A stretch of DNA of 64,000 bases from Granulicella arctica (GCF_013410065.1 NZ_JACCCW010000001.1:1979187-2043186), one strand, 5' to 3'. Shown: positions 21,237 to 30,999, counted from the first letter of the stretch. Translations and numbers: made by a program. Notes: generated from the letters alone by a model not told the origin.

Positions 21237-22418
21237 ATGAGATCGATCCATATGCGCTCTTCGCTTGCGGTTCTTCTGGCCGCGGCGAGCATGTTTCCTG
21301 CGCTCGAGGGTACGACCGGTACAGCCGCGTGGGCGCAGGCCGCTGCCGCCGCACCCGCGGGACGTCAACTGGGCACGGTCAAGGCGGTATCGGGGGGCTC
21401 GTTGACGATTGCGACTGATGCCGGACAGCAGTACACGGTCACCGTGGCGGATGGCGCGCGTATCGTACAACTCGCTCCGGGAAGCACCGATCTGAAGACG
21501 GCAGAGGTCATCGCCCTGCCGGATATCGGAGTGGGGGACCGCGTGCTGGTGGTGGGCAAGGCCGGAGATACAGAGGGAACGTTTACGGCGTCACGCGTGA
21601 TTCTGATGAAGTCTACCGCGATTGCGCAGCTGCACGAGTCCGAGCAGGCGGACTGGAAAAAGCGCGGTGTGGGCGGCATTGTCAGCTCCGTCGATGCGGG
21701 AGCTGTGACCGTCTCCTCCGGTACGAAGAAGATCAAGTTGGAGACGACTGGCAAGACGATCTTCCGTCGCTATGCGGGAGATTCGGTGAAGTTTGAAAAT
21801 GCCACGCCGGGAACGCTGGGACAGATTCAGCCCGGCGATCAGCTTGAGGTTCGTGGCACGAAGTCCGACGATGGATTGTCGATCCAGGCGGAGGAGGTGG
21901 TCAGCGGCTCTTTCAAGAATCTTTCAGGAACGCTCGCGACCATCAATGCCACCGCCGGTACGGTGACGCTGAAGGACCTTGCCACAAAAAAGATGATGAC
22001 CGTTACGGTGACGGCGAACTCCGACCTGCGTAAGCTGCCGCCGCAGATCGCAGCTCAGTTTGCCGCGCGTGCGCATGGTGGTGCGGCTGGAGCTGGTGCC
22101 GGACAAGCGAGTGCGCGGCCTGCTACGACTCCCAGCGCTGCGCCTGACGCTGGTAATGGTGAGCACAGCGGACGTGCAGCCGGAGCGGATCTCTCCAAGA
22201 TGCTGGCGCGTCTTCCGAATATTCCGCTTACCGATCTGCATACGGGCGACGCCGTCATGATCGTCGCATCTCAATCGCAGCCCGGAAGCGATGCCGTCAC
22301 GGCGGTTACGTTGTTGTCCGGTGTAGAGCCGATCCTGGCCGCATCGCCGGCTGGGTCGGAGATGACGCTCTCACCTTGGAGCGTCTCCGGCGCGCCTGAG
22401 GGTGGCGGCGCTCAGTAA
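21237..22418 (+). CDS. Secreted DUF5666-like repeat protein
   Basis: A 393-residue exported protein. A signal peptide (about residues 1-35, ending at Ala-Trp-Ala-Gln) is followed by two or three beta-rich repeats of the form GTVKAVSGGSLTI / VGDRVLVVGKAG and GIVSSVDAGAVTV / PGDQLEVRGT, as in DUF5666-type domains. A low-complexity Ala/Gly linker follows at about 285-325. The start at 21237 is fixed by GAGGAAG six bases upstream; earlier in-frame ATGs lack a site. It lies 85 bases before the TonB-dependent receptor and is probably an envelope partner expressed with it. Function unknown. Confidence 0.65.
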   Translation: MRSIHMRSSLAVLLAAASMFPALEGTTGTAAWAQAAAAAPAGRQLGTVKAVSGGSLTIATDAGQQYTVTVADGARIVQLAPGSTDLKTAEVIALPDIGVGDRVLVVGKAGDTEGTFTASRVILMKSTAIAQLHESEQADWKKRGVGGIVSSVDAGAVTVSSGTKKIKLETTGKTIFRRYAGDSVKFENATPGTLGQIQPGDQLEVRGTKSDDGLSIQAEEVVSGSFKNLSGTLATINATAGTVTLKDLATKKMMTVTVTANSDLRKLPPQIAAQFAARAHGGAAGAGAGQASARPATTPSAAPDAGNGEHSGRAAGADLSKMLARLPNIPLTDLHTGDAVMIVASQSQPGSDAVTAVTLLSGVEPILAASPAGSEMTLSPWSVSGAPEGGGAQ

Positions 22419-22503
22419 GTCATCACAACATGATCCTCGGTTTTATTGCATTCTGAATGTACCTCTGTACCCATTGACTGTCGTCCGTTCTTTAGGAGCT
22501 TGA

Positions 22504-25410
22504 ATGTCTTTTCGCGTGAGTCTGAAGCTTGTCTTGTTACTTTTCATCGGGGCATCATCCCTGGCTGTCTTTGCTCAGCAGCCGGGGGGCACGGTCCGCG
22601 GTGCTGTGGCCGATCCGGACAGTGCGGAGATTCCCGGGGCGACGGTGACACTGACTCCTTCTTCCGGGAAGGCGCTCACCACGCAGTCACAGGCGGACGG
22701 GAGCTATATTGTGAGCAACGTCCCAACTGGCACGTACTCTGTCACCGTCACGATGAGCGGCTTTGCCACCTTTGTGCGGCAGGGGGTAAAGATCGCTGCT
22801 GGACAGACTCTAACGATCAACGCCAAGATGGCCATCCAGGACCAGGAACAGACGGTGCAGGTGACGGCGCAGTCGAACCAGCTCAGCGTCGATCAGGACA
22901 ACAATGCAAGCGCCACGGTCATCAAGGGCAAGGATCTCGAAGCGCTTTCGGATGACCCGGACGAGCTCTCTTCGGAGTTGACTGCATTAGCAGGACCCGC
23001 GGCGGGACCGAACGGCGGCCAGATTTATATCGATGGATTTACCGGCGGCCAGCTTCCTCCGAAGTCGTCCATCCGCGAGATTCGTATCAACCAGAATCCA
23101 TTTTCGGTGCAGTACGACAAGCTTGGATATGGGCGCGTCGAAGTCTTCACGAAGCCGGGTACGGACAAATTTCACGGCTCCTTCCAGACCAACGGCAACG
23201 ACTCGTCGTTTAACACGGGCAATCCTCTGCTGGATGGGACCAACACGACGACGCCTCCATATCACACGATCTATACCTTCGGAAACATTACCGGCCCGCT
23301 CACCTCGTTTGCTTCCTTTACATTTGGTGGCTCGTATCGGACGATCCAGGACAACTCCATTGTGAATGGGACGATCCTCGCACCTACGGTGGGCTCGACG
23401 ACGATCTGCGGTCCGGGCGATACCAGCTGCGTGCAAACCTCGTACTATGCCGCTATTCCAGTGCCGCAGTCGCGGAAGGACATCAGCCCCCGTATCGATC
23501 TGGCGCTTGGAGAGAAGAACACGCTTACTGCCCGCTACCGGTATGAGGAGAATATCGAAACGAACAATGGCGTTGGCAGCCTCGTTACAGCACAGGCTGG
23601 AAACAACGAGACGACCTCGGAGAGCACGGTGCAGATCAGCGATACGCAGATCATCAGCACGAGGCTGATCAACGAGACTCGCTTCGAGTTCGAGCGTGAT
23701 CGATCCACGCAGACTCCAATCGATCCGACGGCTCCCTCGGTGAGTGTTCAGGGTTCGTTTACCTCAGGTGGCTCGAGCACCGGTGCGGCGAACGACACAC
23801 AAAATCACTATGAACTACAGAACTACACCTCGCTACAGTTGAAGAAGAACTTCATTCGGATGGGCGGCAGACTGCGCGCGACCACCGAAGATAACTCGAC
23901 GACTGCGGGCGGCAACGGCATCTTTACTTACAACAGCCTTACGAACTATCAGGCAAATACGCCAAGTCAGTTCAGCATTACCGCGAACAACCACCCGGCC
24001 ACCACCAATACGATCGATCTCGGGCTATACGCAGAGGACGACTGGAAGCCGAAGCAGAATCTGACGATCAGCTATGGCTTGCGCTATGAGACGCAGAACT
24101 TTATCGGCGATCACCACGACTTTGCTCCGCGTCTGTCGTTCGCCTATGGCCTGGGCAACTCCAAGGAAACGCCGAAGACGGTTCTGCGCGGCGGCTTCGG
24201 TATTTTCTACGACCGCTTCCTGTTGGCGAACCAGCTCACGATCGCCCAGGAGAACGGCGTCAATCAGGTTACGCAAACGACAGTCTCTCCTGGGGCGGGA
24301 TGCTCGCCTAACTCACCTGCTTCGATCAGCCTTTGCCTGGCATCTGTTTCGGGAGGCAATACGACCTATACAGCTGCTCCGAACCTGAGGACGCCGTATA
24401 CGCTACAGTACGCAATTGGCGTGGATCGGCAGCTCTTTCGTGGCGCATCGCTCTCGGTGAACTACCTGAACGCGCATGGCGTTCATCAGTTCATCAGCGA
24501 GAACATCAACGCACCGAGCAACGGGCCGACAGGTCTGATCTATCCAGATGGAACGGACGCAGTCGCCAAGCAATTCCAGTCGGAAGGGATCTTCCGTCAG
24601 AGCCAGCTCATCACGAACGTCAATATACGCACCGGTCGTGTTTCGCTCTTCGGCTATTATCTTGTGAACTTCGCGAAGTCGGATACGGCCGGTGTTACCT
24701 CGTTTCCCTCCGTTCCCTATAACATCGGTGCCGATTATGGCCGCGCTACCTTTGACACTCGCAGCCGTCTCTTCCTGGGTGGAAGTTACACCGCGCCGTA
24801 TAACATCTCCCTCAGTCCGTTTATCATCGCGAGCGCTGGAGCGCCATACAACATCACGACCGGCACGGATGTGAACGGCGATAGCATCTACAATGATCGG
24901 CCTGAATTCCTGCCGGGCAGAACATCGGGAAGCTGCACCAACAAAGATGACTTCGTTACGCCTAAGCAGGGCACAACCGACTACACGCCCATTCCCATCA
25001 ACTATTGCACTGGGCCAGCCTTGTTCACTATGAACCTACGCGTCTCGAAGACCATTGGCTTCGGACCGCTCACTGCAGCGGCGGCAGCACGGCAGGCGCA
25101 ACAGAACGGTGGACCCGGCGGCGGTCCTGGTGGTGGACCCGGCGGCGCTGGTCGTGGTGGTAGCGGCGGGGGGGGGGGGCGCGGTCCTGGCGGTGGCCCC
25201 GGCGGTTTCGGTGGAGCGAATACCGGCAGACGTTTCAATCTGTCTCTGGGAGCACAGGTCCAGAACGTGTTCAACTACAAAAATTTGGCATCTCCGAGCG
25301 GAACGTTGACGTCGCCGCAGTTCGGCACCTCAACGCAGCTGGCAGGCTTTCCCTTTACGACGAACTCAGCGGTTGAGCGAGTCCAGCTATTCGCGTCGTT
25401 CACCTTCTAA
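22504..25410 (+). CDS. Oar-like TonB-dependent receptor with carboxypeptidase-regulatory domain
   Basis: Outer-membrane transporter or adhesin-like receptor of 968 residues. A signal peptide (1-24, LAVFAQ) is followed by a CarboxypepD_reg domain (about 27-115: GGTVRGAVADPDSAEIPGA), a plug-like region (IYIDGFTGGQLPPKSSIREI) and a long beta-barrel ending in the terminal strand VQLFASFTF. Near residues 862-905 there is a Gly/Pro-rich low-complexity loop encoded in part by a run of 12 G. AGGAG lies upstream of the ATG. Such receptors are amplified in Acidobacteriia; the ligand is unknown. Confidence 0.9.
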   Translation: MSFRVSLKLVLLLFIGASSLAVFAQQPGGTVRGAVADPDSAEIPGATVTLTPSSGKALTTQSQADGSYIVSNVPTGTYSVTVTMSGFATFVRQGVKIAAGQTLTINAKMAIQDQEQTVQVTAQSNQLSVDQDNNASATVIKGKDLEALSDDPDELSSELTALAGPAAGPNGGQIYIDGFTGGQLPPKSSIREIRINQNPFSVQYDKLGYGRVEVFTKPGTDKFHGSFQTNGNDSSFNTGNPLLDGTNTTTPPYHTIYTFGNITGPLTSFASFTFGGSYRTIQDNSIVNGTILAPTVGSTTICGPGDTSCVQTSYYAAIPVPQSRKDISPRIDLALGEKNTLTARYRYEENIETNNGVGSLVTAQAGNNETTSESTVQISDTQIISTRLINETRFEFERDRSTQTPIDPTAPSVSVQGSFTSGGSSTGAANDTQNHYELQNYTSLQLKKNFIRMGGRLRATTEDNSTTAGGNGIFTYNSLTNYQANTPSQFSITANNHPATTNTIDLGLYAEDDWKPKQNLTISYGLRYETQNFIGDHHDFAPRLSFAYGLGNSKETPKTVLRGGFGIFYDRFLLANQLTIAQENGVNQVTQTTVSPGAGCSPNSPASISLCLASVSGGNTTYTAAPNLRTPYTLQYAIGVDRQLFRGASLSVNYLNAHGVHQFISENINAPSNGPTGLIYPDGTDAVAKQFQSEGIFRQSQLITNVNIRTGRVSLFGYYLVNFAKSDTAGVTSFPSVPYNIGADYGRATFDTRSRLFLGGSYTAPYNISLSPFIIASAGAPYNITTGTDVNGDSIYNDRPEFLPGRTSGSCTNKDDFVTPKQGTTDYTPIPINYCTGPALFTMNLRVSKTIGFGPLTAAAAARQAQQNGGPGGGPGGGPGGAGRGGSGGGGGRGPGGGPGGFGGANTGRRFNLSLGAQVQNVFNYKNLASPSGTLTSPQFGTSTQLAGFPFTTNSAVERVQLFASFTF
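25168..25179 (+). repeat. 12-G homopolymer inside the TonB-receptor coding sequence
   Basis: Twelve consecutive G bases lie in the Gly-rich loop of the receptor. The frame is open at this length; a change by one or two bases would shift it about 75 codons before the end. Either a slippage-prone site or a sequencing-sensitive spot. Confidence 0.9.
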
Positions 25411-25423
25411 GCAGGGCGAAAGG

Positions 25424-25461
25424 ATGGCCTCCCGTTGTTTGTAGCGGGAGGCCATCTTTTT
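25424..25461 (+). terminator. Rho-independent terminator after TonB-dependent receptor
   Basis: Perfect 11-base-pair GC-rich stem (25424-25434 with 25445-25455), 10-base loop, then CTTTTT. It ends the receptor transcript and lies just before the convergent stop at 25483. Confidence 0.9.
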
Positions 25462-25482
25462 AACGTGAGCGTTTTCGCCCTT

Positions 25483-26847
25483 TTAGGCGATGACGACAGT
25501 CTTAGCTTGCAGAAATTCGCGCATACCTGCTGAGGAGAGTTCGCGCCCATAGCCCGAACGTTTGACCCCGCCGAAGGGCAAGCGCGGATCGCTCGCGACC
25601 ATGACATTGACGAAGACCGCACCTGCTTGCAACTCGGAGATAAGACGGTGCTGCTGTGCCTCATCCTTCGTCCATACGGAGGCTCCCAGTCCGAAGGGCG
25701 TATCGTTTGCGACCGCGATGGCTTCGTCGATATTGTGCACGCGAAAGAGCAGAGCAACCGGGCCGAAGAACTCCTCGCGGTAGACCGGCGCAGTGCGAGG
25801 CAGATCCGCTAGTACCGTGGGCTCGAAGTAGAAGCCGTCGCCTACCATGCGTTCTCCGCCAGTAAGAACGCGGGCTCCAGCAGCTACGGCAGCGCGGACT
25901 TGTTCCTCCAACCGTTCGAGGATGCGGCTCGTGGCCAGCGGGCCGATATCGGTATCTTCTCGCATCGGGTCGCCGACGCGCATTGCCTCCATGCCCGCGA
26001 CGAAGCGACGCTCGAAGTCGTCGTAGATCTCGTCGGCGATGAGGAAGCGTTTTGCCGCGATGCAGGACTGTCCATTGTTGACGCAGCGTGCACGAACAGC
26101 GATCTCGACTGCCTCATCGAGATTGGCCGAGGGCATGACGATGAAGGGATCGCTGCCGCCCAACTCAAGCACTGATTTTTTGATGTACTTACCGGCTACT
26201 GAGGCCACGGCGCTGCCAGCGGCCTCGCTTCCCGTCAGCGTAACTGCCGCGATGCGCTCGTCGGCGAGAACCAACTCCGTCTGCTCGACCTCTATAAGAA
26301 GCGACTGAAATGCGCCACGCGGAAACCCTGCACGGCGCACCAGCGACTCGATTGCAAGCGCACATTGCGGCACATTAGGCGCATGCTTCAAGAGGCCTAC
26401 GTTGCCTGCCATCAACGCAGGCGCGAGGAAGCGAACGACCTGCCAGAAAGGGAAGTTCCACGGCATCACCGCGAGGATAATTCCCATCGGCTCCCAGCGA
26501 ACGAAGCTCTCACGTGCCTCGGTTGCGATGGCGATGGATGCGAGCATCTCGGCAGCGTGGTCCGCGTAGTAACGGCAGCAGGCAACGCACTTCAGGGCCT
26601 CTTGCCGAGCCGCTTCAAGCGGCTTGCCCATCTCGAGCGTCATAGTGCGTGCAAGCTCTTCGACCTCCCCTTCAAGAAGCGCTGCCATCTTGCGCATGCA
26701 CATGGCGCGGTGTTCGAGCGGGACCTGCCGATAGGCGCGGAAGGCTTCATCGGCAAGCGCAATCTTCTGCTCGAGGACCTCTGCGGTGAGCGGCTCGAAG
26801 CGGCGTATCAGCTTGCCACTCGCGGGGTTGATGGACTCGATGGGCAT
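25483..26847 (-). CDS. NAD(P)-dependent aldehyde dehydrogenase, Sad/GabD-like
   Basis: A 454-residue aldehyde dehydrogenase of the succinate-semialdehyde group. Catalytic Glu228 (LELGGSDPF) and Cys262 (NGQSCIAAKR), cofactor-site Lys154 (GLLKHAPNVP) and the EEFFGPVALLF segment are visible, and overall it resembles E. coli Sad. It is the last gene of the urate/ureide operon, starting 3 bases after the preceding stop. Its substrate there is unclear: none of the known steps from urate to glyoxylate needs this activity, so it may process glyoxylate-derived or unrelated semialdehydes. Confidence 0.85.
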   Translation of the reverse strand: MPIESINPASGKLIRRFEPLTAEVLEQKIALADEAFRAYRQVPLEHRAMCMRKMAALLEGEVEELARTMTLEMGKPLEAARQEALKCVACCRYYADHAAEMLASIAIATEARESFVRWEPMGIILAVMPWNFPFWQVVRFLAPALMAGNVGLLKHAPNVPQCALAIESLVRRAGFPRGAFQSLLIEVEQTELVLADERIAAVTLTGSEAAGSAVASVAGKYIKKSVLELGGSDPFIVMPSANLDEAVEIAVRARCVNNGQSCIAAKRFLIADEIYDDFERRFVAGMEAMRVGDPMREDTDIGPLATSRILERLEEQVRAAVAAGARVLTGGERMVGDGFYFEPTVLADLPRTAPVYREEFFGPVALLFRVHNIDEAIAVANDTPFGLGASVWTKDEAQQHRLISELQAGAVFVNVMVASDPRLPFGGVKRSGYGRELSSAGMREFLQAKTVVIA

Positions 26848-26850
26848 GCG

Positions 26851-28116
26851 TTATTCCGATGCCAGGTGCGCAAGCGCTGCTGCGAGGACGCCGGTGCCCC
26901 GTACGATATCGGCGTCGGTTGAGAACTCATCTGGCCGATGACTGACACCGTTCCTGCAAGGAATGAAGAGCATAGCGATGGGCGCGACGCGAGCCATGAA
27001 GAGCGAGTCGTGATACGCACGACTGACCATCTTCTTCGGCGTGATGCCGTGCTCGGCGCATGCCCGCTCGAGCACGTTGATGATCTGCGCGGAGGATTGT
27101 GCGGGAGCATCCGCATTGACCAGCTCCTCGATAATGGTGACGCCACGGCGTTGGCGCAACTCCTCGTAGTCGCGCCGCACGGCCTGCATGACACTCTCGC
27201 GCCGGTTGGGATCAGTATCGCGAATGTCGAGCTGTAGCACGACACGGCTAGGCACGCTGTTGACCGCGCCGGGATGAACATCACAGGTCCCGACGGTCGC
27301 TACCGTATCGATGCTACCGGCGGCTGCGTTGGCAGCAAGCGCGTGCCGTTCGATGGAGAGGATCATCTCGGCGGCCGCACACAACGCATCCTTGCGGTCC
27401 GGCATCAGCAATGCACCCGCGTGTCCGCCGAAGCCCGTGATGGTGAAGCGATATCCGGCAGGCGCTGCGATACTGGTAACGATCCCGAGGGGCAGTCCCT
27501 CGCGTTCGAGCAGCGGCCCCTGCTCGATGTGGAGCTCGACCCAGGCATGGTAGAAGTTCGCAGGTAAAGGCACGGTCGCAAGCGTGCCGGAGAATCCAGC
27601 GGCTGCACGAACGTGTGCCAGAGTCTCGTCGTTGCTGTCGGTCAGCGCATCGGCGTGCTCCGGTGCAAGCGTGCCGGAGAGCAAGCGGCTCCCAAGACAT
27701 CCGATGCCGAAGCGCGTCGGCTCCTCCGATGTAAAGAGCAGCAGCTCGATGGAGCGTCGCGGCTGAAACCCGCTCTCTTTGAGGGCGCGCATCGCCTCCA
27801 ACCCGCCGAGCACGCCGACTGTGCCGTCATACATCCCTGCATGCGGAATCGCATCAATGTGCGAGCCCGTACCCACCGCTGGAAGCTGCGGCTCCAAGCC
27901 TGTCCAGCGGAAAAATGAGTTGCCCACTGCGTCTTCGCGGATGGCGAACCCAGCGTCCGCAGCTCGCTGCTTAAGCCACGCTCGCGCCCGCAGGTCGTCT
28001 TCCGTAAAGACGACGCGAGTCACGGCGGTGCCTTCAGTCGAAGGCTCGACGTTGGTAAAGCCTGCGAGTGTCTTCAACTCTCCAATCAAACGTGCTTCGT
28101 CGATCTGTATCTGCAT
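26851..28116 (-). CDS. Probable (S)-ureidoglycolate amidohydrolase (M20 family)
   Basis: M20 metallo-amidohydrolase of 421 residues, starting at the ATG at 28116 with AGGAGA upstream. Metal-site motifs: GSHIDAIPHAG, YDGTVGV, FTSEEPTRFG, HIEQGPLLE and the C-terminal RAYHDSLF. The string SEEPTRFGIGCLGSRLL resembles, as I recall it, plant ureidoglycolate amidohydrolase rather than allantoate amidohydrolase, so I assign the last step: ureidoglycolate to glyoxylate, CO2 and two ammonia. A second M20 paralogue in the same operon fits the allantoate step. The exact division of labour needs assay. Confidence 0.75.
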   Translation of the reverse strand: MQIQIDEARLIGELKTLAGFTNVEPSTEGTAVTRVVFTEDDLRARAWLKQRAADAGFAIREDAVGNSFFRWTGLEPQLPAVGTGSHIDAIPHAGMYDGTVGVLGGLEAMRALKESGFQPRRSIELLLFTSEEPTRFGIGCLGSRLLSGTLAPEHADALTDSNDETLAHVRAAAGFSGTLATVPLPANFYHAWVELHIEQGPLLEREGLPLGIVTSIAAPAGYRFTITGFGGHAGALLMPDRKDALCAAAEMILSIERHALAANAAAGSIDTVATVGTCDVHPGAVNSVPSRVVLQLDIRDTDPNRRESVMQAVRRDYEELRQRRGVTIIEELVNADAPAQSSAQIINVLERACAEHGITPKKMVSRAYHDSLFMARVAPIAMLFIPCRNGVSHRPDEFSTDADIVRGTGVLAAALAHLASE

Positions 28117-28144
28117 ACGCTCTCCTGTAGTGCCGCCTGGACCG

Positions 28145-28879
28145 CTAGGCGAGCGGATGACGGTTCCAATCTTTGTAGATGAGATATTTCGCGGGCTGCT
28201 TGCCAAGCGCCCCGAACCACTGCGGGCAGAACGGCCCCATCCAAATGAAGTCGCCCGCCGTCACCGGGTACCATTGGTCGCCAAGGCGATAGATGCCGCC
28301 ACCTTCGAGCATGAGGAGGCCATGTTCCATCACGTGCACCTCGACCATGCTGAGCGCCGCGCCGGGCTGGTAGGTCATCGTGTTCACGGCAAAGTCGAAG
28401 GACGGGTTGTCGGGCAGCAGAGAGCGCACCTGGAGATCGTCATCGCCCATCAGGGCTGTGGGGAGCACCGATCCTTCATGTCCGATCAACACAGTCGGAG
28501 CAGTAGCGCGTGAGAGTGCCACGTAGTTCTTCTCGATGACCGCAACCCGCGCTGTTTTCGACGCATACAGTCGATGAGCCGTACCTGGAGGGAGATATGC
28601 GTAGCCGCCCGGCGTCAGCGGGTGCGTCGCGCCTTCAACTGTTAGCTCCACGTTTCCGTCCAGTACATAGAGAAAACGCTGCGCGTTCGTGGCACCAAGT
28701 GTTCCTCCTTGTTCCAGCTCGGCGGTGTACTGCGTGAACTGCGCTCCGCCGGCGGGGGAGATGTGCACGATCGCGATGCATGCGGTCATGCCGGGCAGCG
28801 CCGCGCGGACGAAGGTATCCGGTGTGTGCAACAAATGGTCGCGCTGGTTCGTGCTTCGTGTGTGTCCAAGCTTATGCAT
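28145..28879 (-). CDS. allE: (S)-ureidoglycine aminohydrolase (bicupin)
   Basis: A 244-residue bicupin enzyme that converts ureidoglycine, the product of allantoate amidohydrolase, to ureidoglycolate with release of ammonia. The C-terminal cupin keeps the Mn site of the family: Glu180, His182 and His186 (EVHVMEHG) and Gln220 (CPQW). The N-terminal cupin carries the PGGYAYLPPGTAH segment. Placed between the two M20 amidohydrolase genes with short gaps, which matches its place in the pathway. Confidence 0.9.
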   Translation of the reverse strand: MHKLGHTRSTNQRDHLLHTPDTFVRAALPGMTACIAIVHISPAGGAQFTQYTAELEQGGTLGATNAQRFLYVLDGNVELTVEGATHPLTPGGYAYLPPGTAHRLYASKTARVAVIEKNYVALSRATAPTVLIGHEGSVLPTALMGDDDLQVRSLLPDNPSFDFAVNTMTYQPGAALSMVEVHVMEHGLLMLEGGGIYRLGDQWYPVTAGDFIWMGPFCPQWFGALGKQPAKYLIYKDWNRHPLA

Positions 28880-28891
28880 AGTCGTCCTTAT

Positions 28892-30142
28892 TTATAGTCG
28901 ATAGCCTACAGCAGCCGCGTTGCTTAGCTGCGTCAGGAACTTTATTGCGGTTGCCAGCGCGGCCTCGACATCCTGCGGAAGCACGTTTTCGTCTGGATGA
29001 TGGCTGAGACCACCAGGGCTGCGCAGGAAGAGCATGACCGAGGGAATTTTCTCCGCGACGATCATGGCGTCGTGGCCCGCTCCGCTGGTCATTGTGTCCG
29101 CAGGAAAGCCAGCTTTTTCGGCGGCGGCGGTAAGCAGTTCGATAAGACGCACGTTCATCGGCACCGCAGCCTGCTCATGCAGCTTCGTCGCTGCGACCGC
29201 TACTCCCCGTGAACTTGCGGCGAGCTCGGCGCAGCTGAGAAGCGTAGAGATGGCCGTGTGGCGCACTTCATCCTGCGTGTGTCGCACGTCGAGCGACACT
29301 GTCACCTCGCCGGGGATGACATTCACTGCGCCGGGCTTTGCTTCGATCCGCCCCACTGTTGCGACCAATCCCTCGCGGCTCGATGCATACTGCTCTACCT
29401 CAACGATCCAGTGCGCGGCTGCCACCATCGCATCGTGCCTTAGTCGCATGGGTGTGGTCCCCGCGTGGTTTGCCTGCCCGGTGAAGACGAGTCGCAGCCG
29501 TGTCTGCCCGGCAATAGCATCGACTACTCCCAGTGAGCGGTTCTCGCTCTCCAGCACAGGCCCCTGCTCGATGTGGAACTCAAGATAGGCGAAGACGCGC
29601 TCATCGGCTGCAGCCTCTTCCATAGGCAGATGACTAAGGCCGAACTCGTTGAGAGCCTCGAATACGCTGATGCCGCGAGGATCGGTGCGGCCCAGCGTCT
29701 CCGCGTCCAACTTGCCTACAAGCGCGAGGCTGCCCAGAAATGGCTTGTTGAAACGTACTCCCTCTTCCTCCGAGAAGCCGATGACCTCGATGGCGAACGG
29801 AAGCCGTTCGCCTCGAAGCTCTTCCACCACAGCCACGCCCAGCAGTACGCCGAGAATGCCGTCGAAGGCGCCTGCATTCGGTACGGTATCGAGATGGGAG
29901 GCGATCAAAAGGCGTGGTGCATTGGGCTCCGTCGCCGCATAAACTCCGTGCAGATTGCCAATCGCATCCACGCGAACAGCCATCCCGGCAGCCTCCATCC
30001 ATCCACGCACCAGCGCATGTACCGTGTGCACTGGCGGCGAAAGAAAGAGACGCGTTGTCTCGCCCGGAACCTCTGTGCACTGCGCGAGCTCGCGGCAGCG
30101 GCCGATGACCCGATCAGCCCGATTTGCAACTGTCGATGTCAT
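28892..30142 (-). CDS. allC: Allantoate amidohydrolase (M20 family)
   Basis: A 416-residue M20 metallo-amidohydrolase that hydrolyses allantoate to ureidoglycine, CO2 and ammonia. Motifs: ASHLDTVPNAGAFDG, GFSEEEGVRF, HIEQGPVLE, the dimer-domain RLVFTGQANHAGTTPM, and SGAGHDAM near the C-terminus. The EEEGVRF and FLGSLAL strings are as in characterised allantoate amidohydrolases. Its ATG overlaps the uricase stop in an ATGA arrangement. Confidence 0.85.
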   Translation of the reverse strand: MTSTVANRADRVIGRCRELAQCTEVPGETTRLFLSPPVHTVHALVRGWMEAAGMAVRVDAIGNLHGVYAATEPNAPRLLIASHLDTVPNAGAFDGILGVLLGVAVVEELRGERLPFAIEVIGFSEEEGVRFNKPFLGSLALVGKLDAETLGRTDPRGISVFEALNEFGLSHLPMEEAAADERVFAYLEFHIEQGPVLESENRSLGVVDAIAGQTRLRLVFTGQANHAGTTPMRLRHDAMVAAAHWIVEVEQYASSREGLVATVGRIEAKPGAVNVIPGEVTVSLDVRHTQDEVRHTAISTLLSCAELAASSRGVAVAATKLHEQAAVPMNVRLIELLTAAAEKAGFPADTMTSGAGHDAMIVAEKIPSVMLFLRSPGGLSHHPDENVLPQDVEAALATAIKFLTQLSNAAAVGYRL

Positions 30143-30996
30143 TCCGCGTCCGGCGTCCTGCGAACGCGAGCTTCGATGTAGCCGTGCGGCTCGTCTGTCG
30201 GGACGAAGATCTCGTTCGGATTGTCTTGACCAAAGCGTGAAAGATCGACCAGCAGGCAGTGCTTGTTCGGCATCGCCAGTTCCATTTCATCGATCTCCGG
30301 AACTGCCTCGAGCGCGCTCTTGGCCATCGCATACAGCGTCTGCTGAACCGACTTGCTGTCATGATCGGCGAAGATGCCAAGCATCGTCTCGCGCACGGAA
30401 GTGCGCACGGCATCGAAGTCGATGTTTGTCTTCGTGTAGTGCCATTCCGCACGAACGGCCGTGCCGAAGATACGGTCTGAGGTCTCCTTCAGCGTCGTCA
30501 GCGACTCTTTGATGTAGCCCTCAAAGCCCGAGTTCGCGGTCTTCAGAATGACAAGGTTATCCAGTCCCGACAGTATGCGGAACGTGCCGGCCTGCGCGCG
30601 TTCGACGTGCGTCGTCTCCGTCTCCCCGCTGCCGTGCATGAAGGTGGTTGGATGCGGCTTGCCGTCGACCGTCATCCGCTTCCACATCGCGCTCTCGATC
30701 CGTATTGCGGCAGAGGACACCTGCGGATTGCGTCCCAGCAGAAAGTCGGCCAGCTCCATCGCATATGCTTCCATGGAGGTTGCTGTGGAATTACGCGCAA
30801 TCGAGTAGACAGTGTTCTTCATCGTGTCCGTTGCGAGAATTTTGCTATTGTCTCCCTCTGCATGCGCGGAGTGAAAGTCGCCCTTTAGTAGCACCTGCAC
30901 CGTCCACTCGCGCAGCTCGTTGCCATGCGGATGGCGCGTTACCTTCATGAGTCGCACACGCGACTTGCCATAGCGGTTTTCTGCCAGTTCAATCAT
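30139..30996 (-). CDS. uox: Urate oxidase (uricase)
   Basis: Cofactor-free oxidase that converts urate and O2 to 5-hydroxyisourate. 285 residues, with the tandem T-fold layout. Active-site Lys11 (RYGKSRVR) and Thr56 (ATDTMKNTVY) are visible, along with LTTLKETSDRIFGT and the C-terminal substrate segment around MPNKHCLLVDL. It is not fused to an OHCU decarboxylase as in Bacillus PucL; that activity is a separate gene two positions upstream. No peroxisomal-type tail is present. Confidence 0.95.
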   Translation of the reverse strand: MIELAENRYGKSRVRLMKVTRHPHGNELREWTVQVLLKGDFHSAHAEGDNSKILATDTMKNTVYSIARNSTATSMEAYAMELADFLLGRNPQVSSAAIRIESAMWKRMTVDGKPHPTTFMHGSGETETTHVERAQAGTFRILSGLDNLVILKTANSGFEGYIKESLTTLKETSDRIFGTAVRAEWHYTKTNIDFDAVRTSVRETMLGIFADHDSKSVQQTLYAMAKSALEAVPEIDEMELAMPNKHCLLVDLSRFGQDNPNEIFVPTDEPHGYIEARVRRTPDAE

Positions 30997-30999
30997 TCG

